A DNA stretch of 64,000 bases from JBFHFS01 sp041583495 (GCA_041583495.1 JBFHFS010000004.1:62001-126000); one strand, 5' to 3'. Counted from the first letter of the stretch, positions 51,170-60,148 are shown. The notes: generated by a model from the letters alone, not told the origin. Numbers and translations: made by a program.

Positions 51170-52600
51170 CTATTCCTTGCTTACTATCTTAAAGAACCTG
51201 TTCCAACGGATGCCACTCAAAAACGATCGGTCCTTATTGAGCGATAACCAAACTAAAATGGGTTTTCCAACCACATGGTCCTCGGGAACAAACCCCCAAT
51301 AGCGGGAGTCGGCCGATTTGTGCCGGTTGTCACCCATCATAAAATAGTAGTCCATTCCAAAGGTGTAATTGCTGGTTTCTTCCCCGTTAATGAAAATCTT
51401 CCCGGCTTTTACCGTCAGCTCATTTCCTTCGTAGTTACAGATGATTCTTTCGTAAAGAAGTAAATTCTCAGGGGTCAGCGTCACGGTAGCACCCTTCTTG
51501 GGAATTCTCACCGGACCATAGTTGTCGCGGCTCCAGGGGAAATAGCGACTGTAAGGGAAAACCGACTGACCCGTCAGGTCGGGTTTGGTTTCGTCGATGG
51601 TTATTTCCCGGATAAAAGACATGCTGCGCATACTTTCGGCCATTTCGTCGGTGAGGGGTAAGGTATAATAGGGGCCAATGCCCCCTTCGTTGCGGTCGTC
51701 GTTGCTGATGCCCATCCGTTCGAAAAACCGTTCGTTCAGCTTGGTCCCATCGGTAACGATGCGGTAGTTGTGTTGAATCCCTTGGTGAGCCTCCGCTTTC
51801 TCATTATTGATGTAAACCTGGTTGTGACGTATCTCCAGGAGGTCTCCTGGCAGAGCGATGCATCGTTTTACGTAGTTGTCGCGACGATCCACCGGTCTGA
51901 AAACGACCTCTCCAAATTCATTGGGATGTTGGTCGACATATTCACGCCCAAGTTGCCGCTCCCTTTGGCGTTGTTCATATTCATTATCCATCCCACTTCC
52001 CTGGGATCCCGACAGCCGGCTTTGGCCTATTTCACGAATGATGTTGAAATAGGAGGGGTTCGGTCTCGAAAAGGCTACCGTGTCCCCTGCCGGGAAGTTG
52101 AATACCACAATGTCGTTGCGTTCAACAGTTCCAAAGCCTTTGATGCGGGTGTACTTCCAGGTGGGCCATTCGGTATACGACTTGGTATTGACGATGGGAA
52201 AAGCGTTTTGAACCAGGGGAAACGAGAGCGGGGTGATGGGCATTCGTGGGCCAAAACTCACCTTGCTCACAAACAGATGGTCGCCTACCAGGAGTGTCTT
52301 TTCAAGCGAGGAGGTGGGTATCTTGTAGTTCTGGAAAAAGAATATGTTGATGATGTAAACGGCTACCAATGCAAAAAGCAGAGCATCTAACCACTCCTTC
52401 CAGGCGGCCGGCTTTTGTCCCTCTTTGGTTTTTTTCCAGAAGCCCCACGGTATCAGTTGGGTGATGTAGACATCGAACAAAACGGGTAGTCCCAGCAATA
52501 TCCAATAGTTGCCTATCCAGATTACTAATAGAAGAAAGAGGAGAGAGGCGATGCCAAATCTTATCCATTTGGCTGTAGGCACTTGTTGCATGTTTAACAA
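51170..52600 (-). CDS. lepB: Signal peptidase I (second of a tandem pair)
   Basis: 476 residues, paralogous to the next gene. N-terminal segments (about 14-48 and 70-90), then YKIPTSSLEKTLLVGDHLFV with the catalytic serine before the leucine, the lysine in DNYVKRCIALPGDLLEI (about 235-251), a long insertion with EYEQRQRERQLG, and box E YYFMMGDNRHKSADSRYWGF. It is 9 nt downstream of dapB and 12 nt upstream of the other lepB, so dapB-lepB-lepB are likely co-transcribed. Confidence 0.93.
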   Translation of the reverse strand: MLNMQQVPTAKWIRFGIASLLFLLLVIWIGNYWILLGLPVLFDVYITQLIPWGFWKKTKEGQKPAAWKEWLDALLFALVAVYIINIFFFQNYKIPTSSLEKTLLVGDHLFVSKVSFGPRMPITPLSFPLVQNAFPIVNTKSYTEWPTWKYTRIKGFGTVERNDIVVFNFPAGDTVAFSRPNPSYFNIIREIGQSRLSGSQGSGMDNEYEQRQRERQLGREYVDQHPNEFGEVVFRPVDRRDNYVKRCIALPGDLLEIRHNQVYINNEKAEAHQGIQHNYRIVTDGTKLNERFFERMGISNDDRNEGGIGPYYTLPLTDEMAESMRSMSFIREITIDETKPDLTGQSVFPYSRYFPWSRDNYGPVRIPKKGATVTLTPENLLLYERIICNYEGNELTVKAGKIFINGEETSNYTFGMDYYFMMGDNRHKSADSRYWGFVPEDHVVGKPILVWLSLNKDRSFLSGIRWNRFFKIVSKE

Positions 52601-52609
52601 TATTAACGA

Positions 52610-53326
52610 TTAAAACTTAAGCAGATCCTGCATGGTTAGGAATCCTTGGTTCTTGATGGAAAATTCAGCGGCCAGAACGGCACCCAGAGCAAACCCCCTT
52701 CGCGATTTGGCACTGTGGTGCAACGTGATTTCATCAACCTCCGACTCATATTTTATGGTGTGGATCCCCGGTACTTCGCCCTGCCGAAGAGCATGGATGA
52801 TGAGGTCTTCTGATGAGTCGCCCGCTTCGAGTTTCCATTGTTTTTTTCGGTCCACCCGGCTGAGAAGGTCTTCGGCTAAGGTGATGGCCGTTCCGCTGGG
52901 GGCATCCAGCTTGTGGGTGTGGTGTACTTCCGTGATCTCGGCCGAATACTCGGGCCGGGTGTTCATGATTTCCGCCAATCGACGGTTCATCTCGAAGAGG
53001 ATGTTAACCCCCACACTGAAATTGGAGGCATAAAAAAAGGTTTGATTATCCTGAGAACAGGCTCTTTTGATCTCAGCCAGTTTATCCAGCCAACCGGTGG
53101 TGCCCGAAACAACTTTCATGTTGTATTCAAAACACTTTTGGTAATTCGAAAAAGCCACCTTTGGCGTGGAGAACTCAATGGCTATATCCGCTTTTTCAAA
53201 GTTGCCATCGTCAAAGGATTCGTTAGTGAGGGGGTCGATGCGGGAAACAATCTCATGGCCTCTGTCCAGGGCAATCTTTTCAATCTCTTTCCCCATTTTG
53301 CCGTAACCAATCAGTGCTATCTTCAT
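52610..53326 (-). CDS. dapB: 4-hydroxy-tetrahydrodipicolinate reductase
   Basis: Lysine/diaminopimelate pathway enzyme reducing 4-hydroxy-tetrahydrodipicolinate with NAD(P)H. Start at MKIALIGYGKMGKEI (53326), where the Rossmann loop GYGKMG begins; in-frame starts at 53341 and 53380 are less likely. About 238 residues with VVSGTTGWLDKL (about 73-84), the active-site region EVHHTHKLDAPSGTA (about 131-145) and GEVPGIHTIKYES (about 187-199). Followed by the two signal peptidase genes. Confidence 0.94.
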   Translation of the reverse strand: MKIALIGYGKMGKEIEKIALDRGHEIVSRIDPLTNESFDDGNFEKADIAIEFSTPKVAFSNYQKCFEYNMKVVSGTTGWLDKLAEIKRACSQDNQTFFYASNFSVGVNILFEMNRRLAEIMNTRPEYSAEITEVHHTHKLDAPSGTAITLAEDLLSRVDRKKQWKLEAGDSSEDLIIHALRQGEVPGIHTIKYESEVDEITLHHSAKSRRGFALGAVLAAEFSIKNQGFLTMQDLLKF

Positions 53327-53398
53327 TTTGTCAGGTTTCATTTTTAGGTAAGCGAGAACAAAGATAAAAAATCCATCCAAGTTAAGAGTCTCATTTAA

Positions 53399-53432
53399 AA
53401 GAAAACCCGGAGTGTTGACTCCGGGTTTTCTT
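53399..53432 (-). terminator. Terminator of the thrS-infC-rpmI-rplT operon
   Basis: A perfect 15-bp stem (AAGAAAACCCGGAGT / ACTCCGGGTTTTCTT) with a GTTG loop, 21 bp past the rplT stop. A/T-rich flanks on both sides. Confidence 0.9.
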
Positions 53433-53452
53433 AACTCTGTGTTTTTTTAACC

Positions 53453-53806
53453 TTATTTCTGGCTCATGGCTTTTTTCACCACAGCTTTAAAAGCGTCGGG
53501 ATGATTCACTGCCAGGTCGGCCATAACTTTTCGGTTGATCTCAATATTTTGTTTGCTCATCAGCCCCATCAGGCGACTGTAGGAGATGCCTTCGAGACGG
53601 GCAGCAGCATTGATACGCTGAATCCAAAGAGCTCTGAAGTTTCTTTTCTTGGCTTTGCGATCGCGGTAGGCATATTGCATACCTTTTTCCCAGGTGTTTT
53701 TGGCTACTGTCCACACATTTTTGCGACGGCCAAAGTACCCTCTGGTGAGTTTTAACACCTTTTTTCTACGTGCTCTTGCGGCAACGACATTTACTGATCT
53801 TGGCAT
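53453..53806 (-). CDS. rplT: Ribosomal protein bL20
   Basis: Early-assembling large-subunit protein of 117 residues, standard length. MPRSVNVVAARARRKKVLKL and the segment YFGRRKNVWTVAKNTWEKGM are the conserved N-terminal tail, and RALWIQRINAAARLEGISYS the globular start. Last gene of the operon. A 103-nt spacer separates it from rpmI and may hold an L20-binding leader site, as L20 represses this operon in several bacteria, but no pseudoknot was established here. Confidence 0.97.
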   Translation of the reverse strand: MPRSVNVVAARARRKKVLKLTRGYFGRRKNVWTVAKNTWEKGMQYAYRDRKAKKRNFRALWIQRINAAARLEGISYSRLMGLMSKQNIEINRKVMADLAVNHPDAFKAVVKKAMSQK

Positions 53807-53909
53807 TTTTTTCTGCTTTTTCGAATGGTTAGCGCTCCGTTATTATTCGGAATCTTTCGGCTAATTCATTCAGGTTTTAATTAATTAAAAAGAAATCGTG
53901 AAACGAAAT

Positions 53910-54107
53910 CTATTTCATCGCCAGCAACAACTTAATGTTGGGCTCGTCGGCTTTGTGAACCAGTCCGGAATAGGTGAGGTTACGCTTTCTTTTGGTTGAT
54001 TTTTTAGTCAGAATGTGACTTTTGTAAGCATGCTTACGTTTGATCTTTCCCGAAGCGGTGAGCACAAAACGTTTTTTTGCTCCGGAATTCGTCTTCATTT
54101 TTGGCAT
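53910..54107 (-). CDS. rpmI: Ribosomal protein bL35
   Basis: 65-residue basic large-subunit protein with the family sequence MPKMKTNSGAKKRFVLTASG and KRKHAYKSHILTKKSTKRKR. It sits 31 nt downstream of infC in the conserved infC-rpmI-rplT order. Confidence 0.97.
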   Translation of the reverse strand: MPKMKTNSGAKKRFVLTASGKIKRKHAYKSHILTKKSTKRKRNLTYSGLVHKADEPNIKLLLAMK

Positions 54108-54138
54108 TGTTCTATATATTTAGTTGAATAATAGGCCA

Positions 54139-54693
54139 CTACTTTTTCTTCTTGGGTGCGATAAACATCGTCATTCGCTTACCCTCTAGCTTGGGGAGTT
54201 GTTCTACTTTCCCATATTCTTCCAGGTCCTGGGCAAATTTCAACAACAAGATCTCCCCTTTATCCTTAAACAGAATGCTGCGGCCTTTGAAAAATACGAA
54301 GGCTTTTATCTTAGCCCCATCGCTGAGAAACTTTTCAGCATGCTTCAGTTTAAAGTTGTAATCGTGATCATCGGTGTTGGGACCAAATCTGATCTCTTTT
54401 ACGATAACCTTTACGGTCTTGGCTTTTTGTTCCTTCATCTTCTTTTTCTGCTGATAAAGGAACTTTTGATAATCAATGATTCGACATACCGGGGGTTCCG
54501 CCTTAGGTGAAATTTCCACCAGGTCTAACTCCATCTCATCGGCCATTTTTATGGCTTCGGTTATCGAAAAAACCCCGGGATTCTCAATGTTATCACCAAC
54601 CAGGCGTACTTCCGTAACGCGAATCTGTTTGTTGATGCGATAACTAACGTCATCACTGGGGTTGCGTCCTATGTTTTTTCTTGGTCTTCTTAT
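54139..54693 (-). CDS. infC: Translation initiation factor IF-3, apparent AUA start
   Basis: IF-3 checks start codons and prevents subunit joining. The frame is open from codon ATA at 54693, preceded in frame by GTA and then a TAA stop; reading from ATA gives RRPRKNIGRNPSDDVSYRIN and the conserved RVTEVRLVGDNIENPGVF, followed by MADEMELDLVEISPKAEPPV and the C-terminal domain. That yields 184 residues, the normal IF-3 length. The first in-frame ATG (54546) would delete most of the N-terminal domain. A strong Shine-Dalgarno sequence (GAGGAGGG, 54701-54708) lies 7 nt before ATA. Non-AUG starts (AUU, AUC) are known in infC for autoregulation. Confidence 0.92.
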   Translation of the reverse strand: MRRPRKNIGRNPSDDVSYRINKQIRVTEVRLVGDNIENPGVFSITEAIKMADEMELDLVEISPKAEPPVCRIIDYQKFLYQQKKKMKEQKAKTVKVIVKEIRFGPNTDDHDYNFKLKHAEKFLSDGAKIKAFVFFKGRSILFKDKGEILLLKFAQDLEEYGKVEQLPKLEGKRMTMFIAPKKKK

Positions 54694-54710
54694 TACTTAA
54701 CCCTCCTCTG
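54694..54710 (-). promoter_or_regulatory. Shine-Dalgarno and start region of infC
   Basis: On the minus strand GAGGAGGG is followed by TTAAGTA and then ATA. Strong SD sequences are uncommon in Bacteroidota, so its presence before a non-AUG codon is notable and decides the start. Confidence 0.8.
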
Positions 54711-54743
54711 TTTAATTAATACTAAGGCTTACTATTACTGCTA

Positions 54744-56690
54744 TTATTTCTCGATTTCCTCGAGTAACTTCTTCTCTTCGGTGTGAATAAAGGAGGCGAA
54801 ATCGCTGAGCGTCATACTTCCTTGATCACCATGTCCTTGTTTTCGAACCGAAACTTCGTTGTTTTCGACTTCTTTCTCGCCAACGATCAGCAAAAAGGGG
54901 ATACGTTTTAACTCATTGTCTCGTATCTTTTTTCCAATCTTCTCGTTACGGTCATCTAATATGCCGCGAATATCGGAATTATTTAGGAATTCTAAAACAT
55001 TTTTCGCGTATTCGTTATATTTTTCGCTGATAGGCATGACCACCACCTGTTCGGGCGTGAGCCACAACGGGAACTTTCCGGCTGTGTGTTCAATCAATAC
55101 GGCAACAAAACGCTCCATACTGCCAAAAGGTGCACGATGAATCATGATAGGCCGGTGTTTTTGGTTGTCCTCACCGGTATATTCCAACTCAAACCGTTCG
55201 GGCAAATTGTAGTCTACCTGAATCGTTCCTAACTGCCATTTCCGGCCAATGGCATCGCGTACCATAAAGTCGAGCTTGGGCCCGTAAAAAGCCGCTTCGC
55301 CTATCTCAACGGTGGTTTTGAGGCCTTTCTCTTCGCAAGCTTCCATGATGGCCGCTTCTGCTTTTTGCCAGTTTTCGTCCGACCCAATATACTTTTCATT
55401 GTTTTTTGGATCGCGCAACGAAATCTGTGCGATGTAATCCTGGAAATCAAGAGCCTTAAAGATGTAGAAGATAATGTCTATCACCTTCTTGAATTCCTCT
55501 TTTAGCTGGTCGGGCCGGCAAAAGATGTGTGCATCATCCTGAGTAAAACCCCGAACCCTGGTCAACCCGTGTAGTTCACCACTCTGTTCGTATCTGTAAA
55601 CGGTTCCAAACTCGGCCAGGCGAATGGGAAGATCCCTGTAGGAGCGCGGCTTAACACTGTAAATTTCACAGTGATGAGGACAGTTCATGGGTTTCAAAAG
55701 AAACTCCTCTCCTTCGGTGGGAGTGGAAATGGGCTGAAAGGAGTCGGCCCCGTATTTGGCGTAATGTCCGGAGGTCTCATAGAGGGCTTTTTGCCCAATG
55801 TGTGGGGTGATTACCTGCTCGTAACCATGTTTTTGCTGTACCCGCTTGAGGAAATTTTCCAGGCGTTCGCGAAGCTTGGCCCCCTTGGGTAACCATAAAG
55901 GAAGTCCCAGCCCAACTCTTTGTGAGAAGGCAAACAGTTCCAGCTCTTTTCCTAATTTCCGGTGGTCACGCTTTTGGGCTTCTTCCAGCTGTACCAGATA
56001 CTCCTCCAGCATCTTTTGCTTGGGAAAGGTGATGCCATAAACCCGGGTGAGCTGCTTGCGCTTTTCATCGCCACGCCAGTAGGCACCGGCAATGCTCAAT
56101 ATTTTAATGGCCTTAATGGGGGCCGTAGAGGGGAGATGGGGTCCGCGGCAAAGGTCGGTGAATTGACCCTGTTCGTAAAAGGAGATGGTCCCGTCTTCCA
56201 GTTCGCTGATCAACTCAACCTTATAAGGGTCTTGTTTCTTCTCGAAAAAGGCCAGCGCCTCGGTCTTGGATACCTCCCGACGCAGATAAGGCGATTTTTC
56301 ACGGGCCAGTTCCAACATCTTTTTTTCGATCTTGGGAAGGTCAGCCTCAGTGAGAACTTTTCCGTCACCCGGATCTACATCGTAATAGAAGCCGTTTTCA
56401 ATGGCGGGTCCAATACCAAATTTCATGCCTGGAAAAAGAGCCTCCAGTGCTTCAGCCAAAAGATGGGCAGAGGAGTGCCAGAAGGCATGTTTCCCTTCCG
56501 GGTCTTCCCATTTATGCAGTTTTATGGCTGCATCCTCATTGATGGGTTTTTGAATATCGAATAATTGATCGTTTACAGTAATGGCCAATACCTCTTTGGC
56601 CAATCGTGGACTGATATTCTGGGCGATCTCCAGACCGGTTGTGCCTTTAGGGAACTCACGTACCGATTGATCTGGAAGTGTTATTTTTAT
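54744..56690 (-). CDS. thrS: Threonyl-tRNA synthetase
   Basis: Charges tRNA-Thr. From MIKITLPDQSVREFPKGTTG (56690; an ATG at 56720 adds ten residues) the protein has 648 residues, standard length: TGS domain (1-60), editing domain with HSSAHLLAEALEALFPGMKF (about 72-91), class II core with ALYETSGHYAKYGADSF and LKPMNCPHHCEIYSVKPRSY (zinc cysteine and adjacent histidines near 333), motif 3 FGSMERFVAVLIEH, and the anticodon-binding domain (about 540-640). First gene of thrS-infC-rpmI-rplT. Confidence 0.97.
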   Translation of the reverse strand: MKITLPDQSVREFPKGTTGLEIAQNISPRLAKEVLAITVNDQLFDIQKPINEDAAIKLHKWEDPEGKHAFWHSSAHLLAEALEALFPGMKFGIGPAIENGFYYDVDPGDGKVLTEADLPKIEKKMLELAREKSPYLRREVSKTEALAFFEKKQDPYKVELISELEDGTISFYEQGQFTDLCRGPHLPSTAPIKAIKILSIAGAYWRGDEKRKQLTRVYGITFPKQKMLEEYLVQLEEAQKRDHRKLGKELELFAFSQRVGLGLPLWLPKGAKLRERLENFLKRVQQKHGYEQVITPHIGQKALYETSGHYAKYGADSFQPISTPTEGEEFLLKPMNCPHHCEIYSVKPRSYRDLPIRLAEFGTVYRYEQSGELHGLTRVRGFTQDDAHIFCRPDQLKEEFKKVIDIIFYIFKALDFQDYIAQISLRDPKNNEKYIGSDENWQKAEAAIMEACEEKGLKTTVEIGEAAFYGPKLDFMVRDAIGRKWQLGTIQVDYNLPERFELEYTGEDNQKHRPIMIHRAPFGSMERFVAVLIEHTAGKFPLWLTPEQVVVMPISEKYNEYAKNVLEFLNNSDIRGILDDRNEKIGKKIRDNELKRIPFLLIVGEKEVENNEVSVRKQGHGDQGSMTLSDFASFIHTEEKKLLEEIEK

Positions 56691-56721
56691 CATCGAACTC
56701 AATTTTTGCTTAAAAAACATG

Positions 56722-56729
56722 CAAAGTTA
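56722..56729 (-). promoter_or_regulatory. -7 element for thrS
   Basis: TAACTTTG on the minus strand fits TAnnTTTG, 32 bp upstream of the thrS start, giving a leader of about 25 nt. No clear -33 partner. Confidence 0.4.
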
Positions 56730-56805
56730 CGTATTTTATAGGTAGAATTAAAACAGAGAAGGGTGATTTTCCTATTATTTCGAGCGTTGCATGAGTCCTG
56801 ATTTA

Positions 56806-56836
56806 TTTGGTGGATCCAAAAAAACACTTATTTTTG
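56806..56836 (+). promoter_or_regulatory. Bacteroidota-type promoter of the fucose locus
   Basis: TTTG at 56806-56809 and TATTTTTG at 56829-56836 are 19 bp apart, matching the TTTG-N19-TAnnTTTG consensus of the Bacteroidota primary sigma factor. The ATG of the ROK gene is 22 bp after the -7 element. Confidence 0.6.
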
Positions 56837-56857
56837 TTCCGTTAGAAAGAAAAAGCT

Positions 56858-58072
56858 ATGGACCCCAACTTTCCGAAAGGAAGTGCCGAATTCATTAATC
56901 GCCTTAATAAGATTAAAGTTTTAAATCTTATCCGGGAAACCGGTGAAATATCCCGCGCCGCCATTGTTAAGCAAACGGGGTTAAGCGCCCCTACCGTTAC
57001 CCGTATCGTGGATAGCCTGATCAATACCGAAAAGCTGGCCCAACAAGTGGGCATCGGCGAGTCGAGTGGAGGACGGCCTCCCCTCATGGTCCGTTTTAAT
57101 GGTGAAGAGAGCTATGTGATAGGGGTGGATTGGGGACGCACACACATATATGGGGTTTTGGCCAATCTCAATGGCGATTCGTTGGTCGAACTCGACATTC
57201 TGACCGAGGTGAGCGAAGATTTTAATAAGGATTTGCAACGGGTCATCGACCTTATTGAAGAGATTTTGCGACGATCCGGAATCCAAATAACCCAGCTTAA
57301 GGGAATAGGCCTGGCCGCCGCTGGTTTTATCAACAAGAAGAACCATATCGTAGAATATTCGCCCAATTTCAACTGGAAAAATGTGGATATCATGCAACCT
57401 CTTGTCAAGCACTTTCATGTGCCCGTGATGGTGGATAATGTATCGCGGGTGATGGCTCAGGGAGAATTGCTTTATGGGATAGGAGAGGATTTTAAAGATT
57501 TTATCTTTATCAATGTGGGCTTTGGAATAGGCGCCGGAATTATTTCGAATGGGCGGCCTTTTTTTGGCTTTGATGGGATGGCCGGAGAGATTGGTCACAA
57601 CCACGTGGTTGGGGCTGTTGCCGATGGCCGTAAATGTAGTTGCGGTAAGATGGATTGCCTGGAGTCATACGCATCGGGTCGCGGCATCTGCGAGATAGGA
57701 TGGCAACAAAAACAATTCTATCCCCATTCGATGTTGAATTCTGTTAGCCATCTGTCTGCTGAAATCATTGCCGGTTTTGCCAACGAAGGAGATGAACTGG
57801 CCATCCAATTGTTTACTCAGGCAGCCGATTACCTGGGGTTAGCGATTGCGGCAATGGCCAATGCCTTTAACCCCGCTGCAATTGTACTGGGTGGAAAAGT
57901 AATGAAAGCGGGCCCTTTCTTTACACAGCGCATAAAACACGTTTTCGAGAGGGAGGCCATTCAACAACCTAACCGAAAAATTACCTTGCTGATGAGTAAG
58001 TTAGGTGATGAGGCTGCTGTGAAAGGAGCGGTTTCCTTAATTTTGAGTAATATTCTTAATTTTAGAGTCTAA
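56858..58072 (+). CDS. ROK-family transcriptional regulator of the fucose locus
   Basis: 404-residue repressor with an N-terminal winged HTH (about 12-75: KIKVLNLIRETGEISRAAIV, KQTGLSAPTVTRIVDSLINT) and a C-terminal ROK sugar-kinase-like domain: VIGVDWGRTHIYG (about 87-99; DxGxT-like), FINVGFGIGAGIISNGRPFF, and the zinc motif CSCGKMDCLESYASGRG (about 263-279). Such NagC/XylR-type proteins bind DNA and release it on sugar binding. It starts the locus for fucose mutarotation, transport and cleavage, so fucose or a derivative is the likely effector. Confidence 0.9.
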   Translation: MDPNFPKGSAEFINRLNKIKVLNLIRETGEISRAAIVKQTGLSAPTVTRIVDSLINTEKLAQQVGIGESSGGRPPLMVRFNGEESYVIGVDWGRTHIYGVLANLNGDSLVELDILTEVSEDFNKDLQRVIDLIEEILRRSGIQITQLKGIGLAAAGFINKKNHIVEYSPNFNWKNVDIMQPLVKHFHVPVMVDNVSRVMAQGELLYGIGEDFKDFIFINVGFGIGAGIISNGRPFFGFDGMAGEIGHNHVVGAVADGRKCSCGKMDCLESYASGRGICEIGWQQKQFYPHSMLNSVSHLSAEIIAGFANEGDELAIQLFTQAADYLGLAIAAMANAFNPAAIVLGGKVMKAGPFFTQRIKHVFEREAIQQPNRKITLLMSKLGDEAAVKGAVSLILSNILNFRV

Positions 58073-58114
58073 ATATTTTACCCCGAAATTTAATTAACCT
58101 AAGAACCTAACATT

Positions 58115-58552
58115 ATGCTAAAAGGAATCTCACCCCTGATTTCGCCCCAGTTACTGGAAGTCATGGCCCGCATGGGACATGGGGATGAATTGATACTGGC
58201 AGATGCCCACTTTCCGGGCGAGTCGTTTAACGACCGCGTACTGCGTGCCGATGGTTTAAGGATACCGGATTTGCTGGCGGCCATTCTGCCGCTTTTTCAA
58301 TTGGATTCCTATGTGCCACAACCCCTGGTGATGATGGCTGCTGTGGAAGGCGATAGCCTGGATCCTGAAGTCGAAAAGGCCTATCTGGAAAGTATCCGTA
58401 TTACCAATCCCCAGGTGGCGCCCATCAAACGAATCAACCGGTTCGATTTTTATGACCGGGCACGGTCGGCCTTCGCCGTGGTGATGACCGGTGAAACCGC
58501 AAAATATGGCAATATCATCTTAAAAAAGGGTGTTACCCCTCTATCTCTATAA
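58115..58552 (+). CDS. fucU: L-fucose mutarotase
   Basis: Interconverts the alpha and beta anomers of L-fucose after cleavage or uptake. The 145-residue protein belongs to the RbsD/FucU family: MLKGISPLISPQLLEVMARM, MGHGDELILADAHFPGES (catalytic histidine in MGHGD near 25) and the C-terminal GETAKYGNIILKKGV, which is the FucU ending. It lies 42 nt after the ROK gene and 11 nt before fucP. Confidence 0.9.
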   Translation: MLKGISPLISPQLLEVMARMGHGDELILADAHFPGESFNDRVLRADGLRIPDLLAAILPLFQLDSYVPQPLVMMAAVEGDSLDPEVEKAYLESIRITNPQVAPIKRINRFDFYDRARSAFAVVMTGETAKYGNIILKKGVTPLSL

Positions 58553-58563
58553 AAAAAAATATT

Positions 58564-59889
58564 ATGAGCGTTAAAGCTAAAGTTGTTGAGAGCAAGTACA
58601 TTGTTCCATTTATTTTAATTACCAGTCTGTTTTTTTTGTGGGGTATCGCCAATGACCTGACCAACCCAATGGTCTCGGCCTTTAAAAAGGTGATGCCCGA
58701 ATTGTCCAATTTTGAGGCGGCCCTTGTTCAGGCTGCCTTTTACGGAGGTTATGCCACCATGGCTATTCCGGCTGCTCTTTTTATTCGGCGGTTTTCTTAT
58801 AAATCGGGAATCCTGGTGGGGCTGGGGCTTTATGCCATTGGGGCCCTGCTGTTTTATCCTGCAGCGGCCTACGAAGAGTTTACCTATTTCCTTATTTCGC
58901 TTTATATCTTAACCTTTGGGCTGGCGTTCTTAGAGACTACCTCTAATCCGTTTATCCTGTTTATGGGTGACCCTGAGACCTCTACCCGGCGATTGAACCT
59001 TTCTCAAACTTTCAATCCGATGGGCTCCCTTTTCGGGATGCTGATCGCACAAATGTTTGTCATTAAGGCGCTCCGTTCCGATGATCTTTCGGTAGACGCC
59101 TATAACCAGCTTTCGGCGGTTGAACAAGCCTCTATTCGTACCAACGACTTGTCTATCATCAGCGGACCCTATATCGCTTTGGGCGTGTTGGTGTTGTTCA
59201 TGTTTGTGCTGGTGGCTTTCGCAAAAATGCCTAAAACCAAAGATCACCTGGGCTTGCCCATCGGTGCAACCTTTAAAATGCTTTTCAAAAATAAGCGCTA
59301 TTCTCAGGGTGTTATTGCTCAGGCTTTTTATGTGGGGGCACAAATTATGGTCTGGACTTTTATCTTCCAATATGTCGACAACATTAATGCTTCGCGCCCT
59401 GGAGATGAACTTACCGCTACCTGGTACAATATGACTGCCATGTCCTTATTCCTTTGCTCGCGTGCCATGAGTACCTATCTTTTGAAGTATGTGAAGCCTG
59501 GAAAACTGATGCTGATTTTCTCCCTCGGCGCTATTGTCATGACCCTGGGGGCCATCTTTATCGTGGGGCTTGGCGGACTTTATTGTTTAGTCGGTATCTC
59601 TGTTTTTATGTCGCTCATGTTCCCAACCATTTACGGGATCGCACTTAAAGACATGGGAGAGGAGGCCAAGCTGGGATCTGCCGGATTGGTGATGGCCATC
59701 GTAGGTGGCGCCTTAATGCCCCCCTTGCAAGGGCGTATCCTCGACCTGGGCGGACCTGGTTTTGGCGATCTTGACATTCTGGGTTACATCCCTGAGGTGA
59801 ACGCCTCTTTTGTTTTACCCCTCATCTGTTTTGTGGTGATAGCCGTATATAGTTATCGTTCGCATAAGTACTACCTGATCGAGGAGTGA
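58564..59889 (+). CDS. fucP: L-fucose:H+ symporter
   Basis: Major facilitator with twelve membrane segments in 441 residues. The N-terminal SLFFLWGIANDLTNPMVSAF (about 17-36) and FLETTSNPFILFMGDPETST (about 119-138; the asparagine and glutamate of the FucP substrate site) are family hallmarks, as is ALKDMGEEAKLGSAGLVMAI (about 362-381). The fuc neighbours favour L-fucose over glucose/galactose, which related GluP proteins carry. Confidence 0.92.
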   Translation: MSVKAKVVESKYIVPFILITSLFFLWGIANDLTNPMVSAFKKVMPELSNFEAALVQAAFYGGYATMAIPAALFIRRFSYKSGILVGLGLYAIGALLFYPAAAYEEFTYFLISLYILTFGLAFLETTSNPFILFMGDPETSTRRLNLSQTFNPMGSLFGMLIAQMFVIKALRSDDLSVDAYNQLSAVEQASIRTNDLSIISGPYIALGVLVLFMFVLVAFAKMPKTKDHLGLPIGATFKMLFKNKRYSQGVIAQAFYVGAQIMVWTFIFQYVDNINASRPGDELTATWYNMTAMSLFLCSRAMSTYLLKYVKPGKLMLIFSLGAIVMTLGAIFIVGLGGLYCLVGISVFMSLMFPTIYGIALKDMGEEAKLGSAGLVMAIVGGALMPPLQGRILDLGGPGFGDLDILGYIPEVNASFVLPLICFVVIAVYSYRSHKYYLIEE

Positions 59890-59934
59890 GCCCGAAGGGT
59901 TAACGGAGTTGCGACTTTTTGAAATTAAATTAGA

Positions 59935-60058
59935 ATAAAGTTGAAAAAGAGCACTGAAGCTTTTGTTACTGGAAAGCAACTGGTGAGTCTTATGTTGAAT
60001 AACCAAAAGGCTGGTTCAACCCTTATTTTGGCCGGACGGGACTCTTTTTCAACTTTAT
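59935..60058. repeat. 124-bp segment bounded by a 17-bp perfect inverted repeat
   Basis: ATAAAGTTGAAAAAGAG (59935-59951) and CTCTTTTTCAACTTTAT (60042-60058) are exact reverse complements 90 bp apart, in the 259-bp spacer between fucP and the dehydrogenase gene. The inner 90 bp has no open frame. The shape suits a miniature inverted-repeat element or a long 3'-UTR hairpin; no target-site duplication is obvious. Confidence 0.7.
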
Positions 60059-60148
60059 CTTTCTTCCACGCTATTTAATACGTTAAAGTATGAATTATTT
60101 TTTTGTTATCTGTTTTTTAATTTTACTTATTTTCTAAATGTTAGAAAC

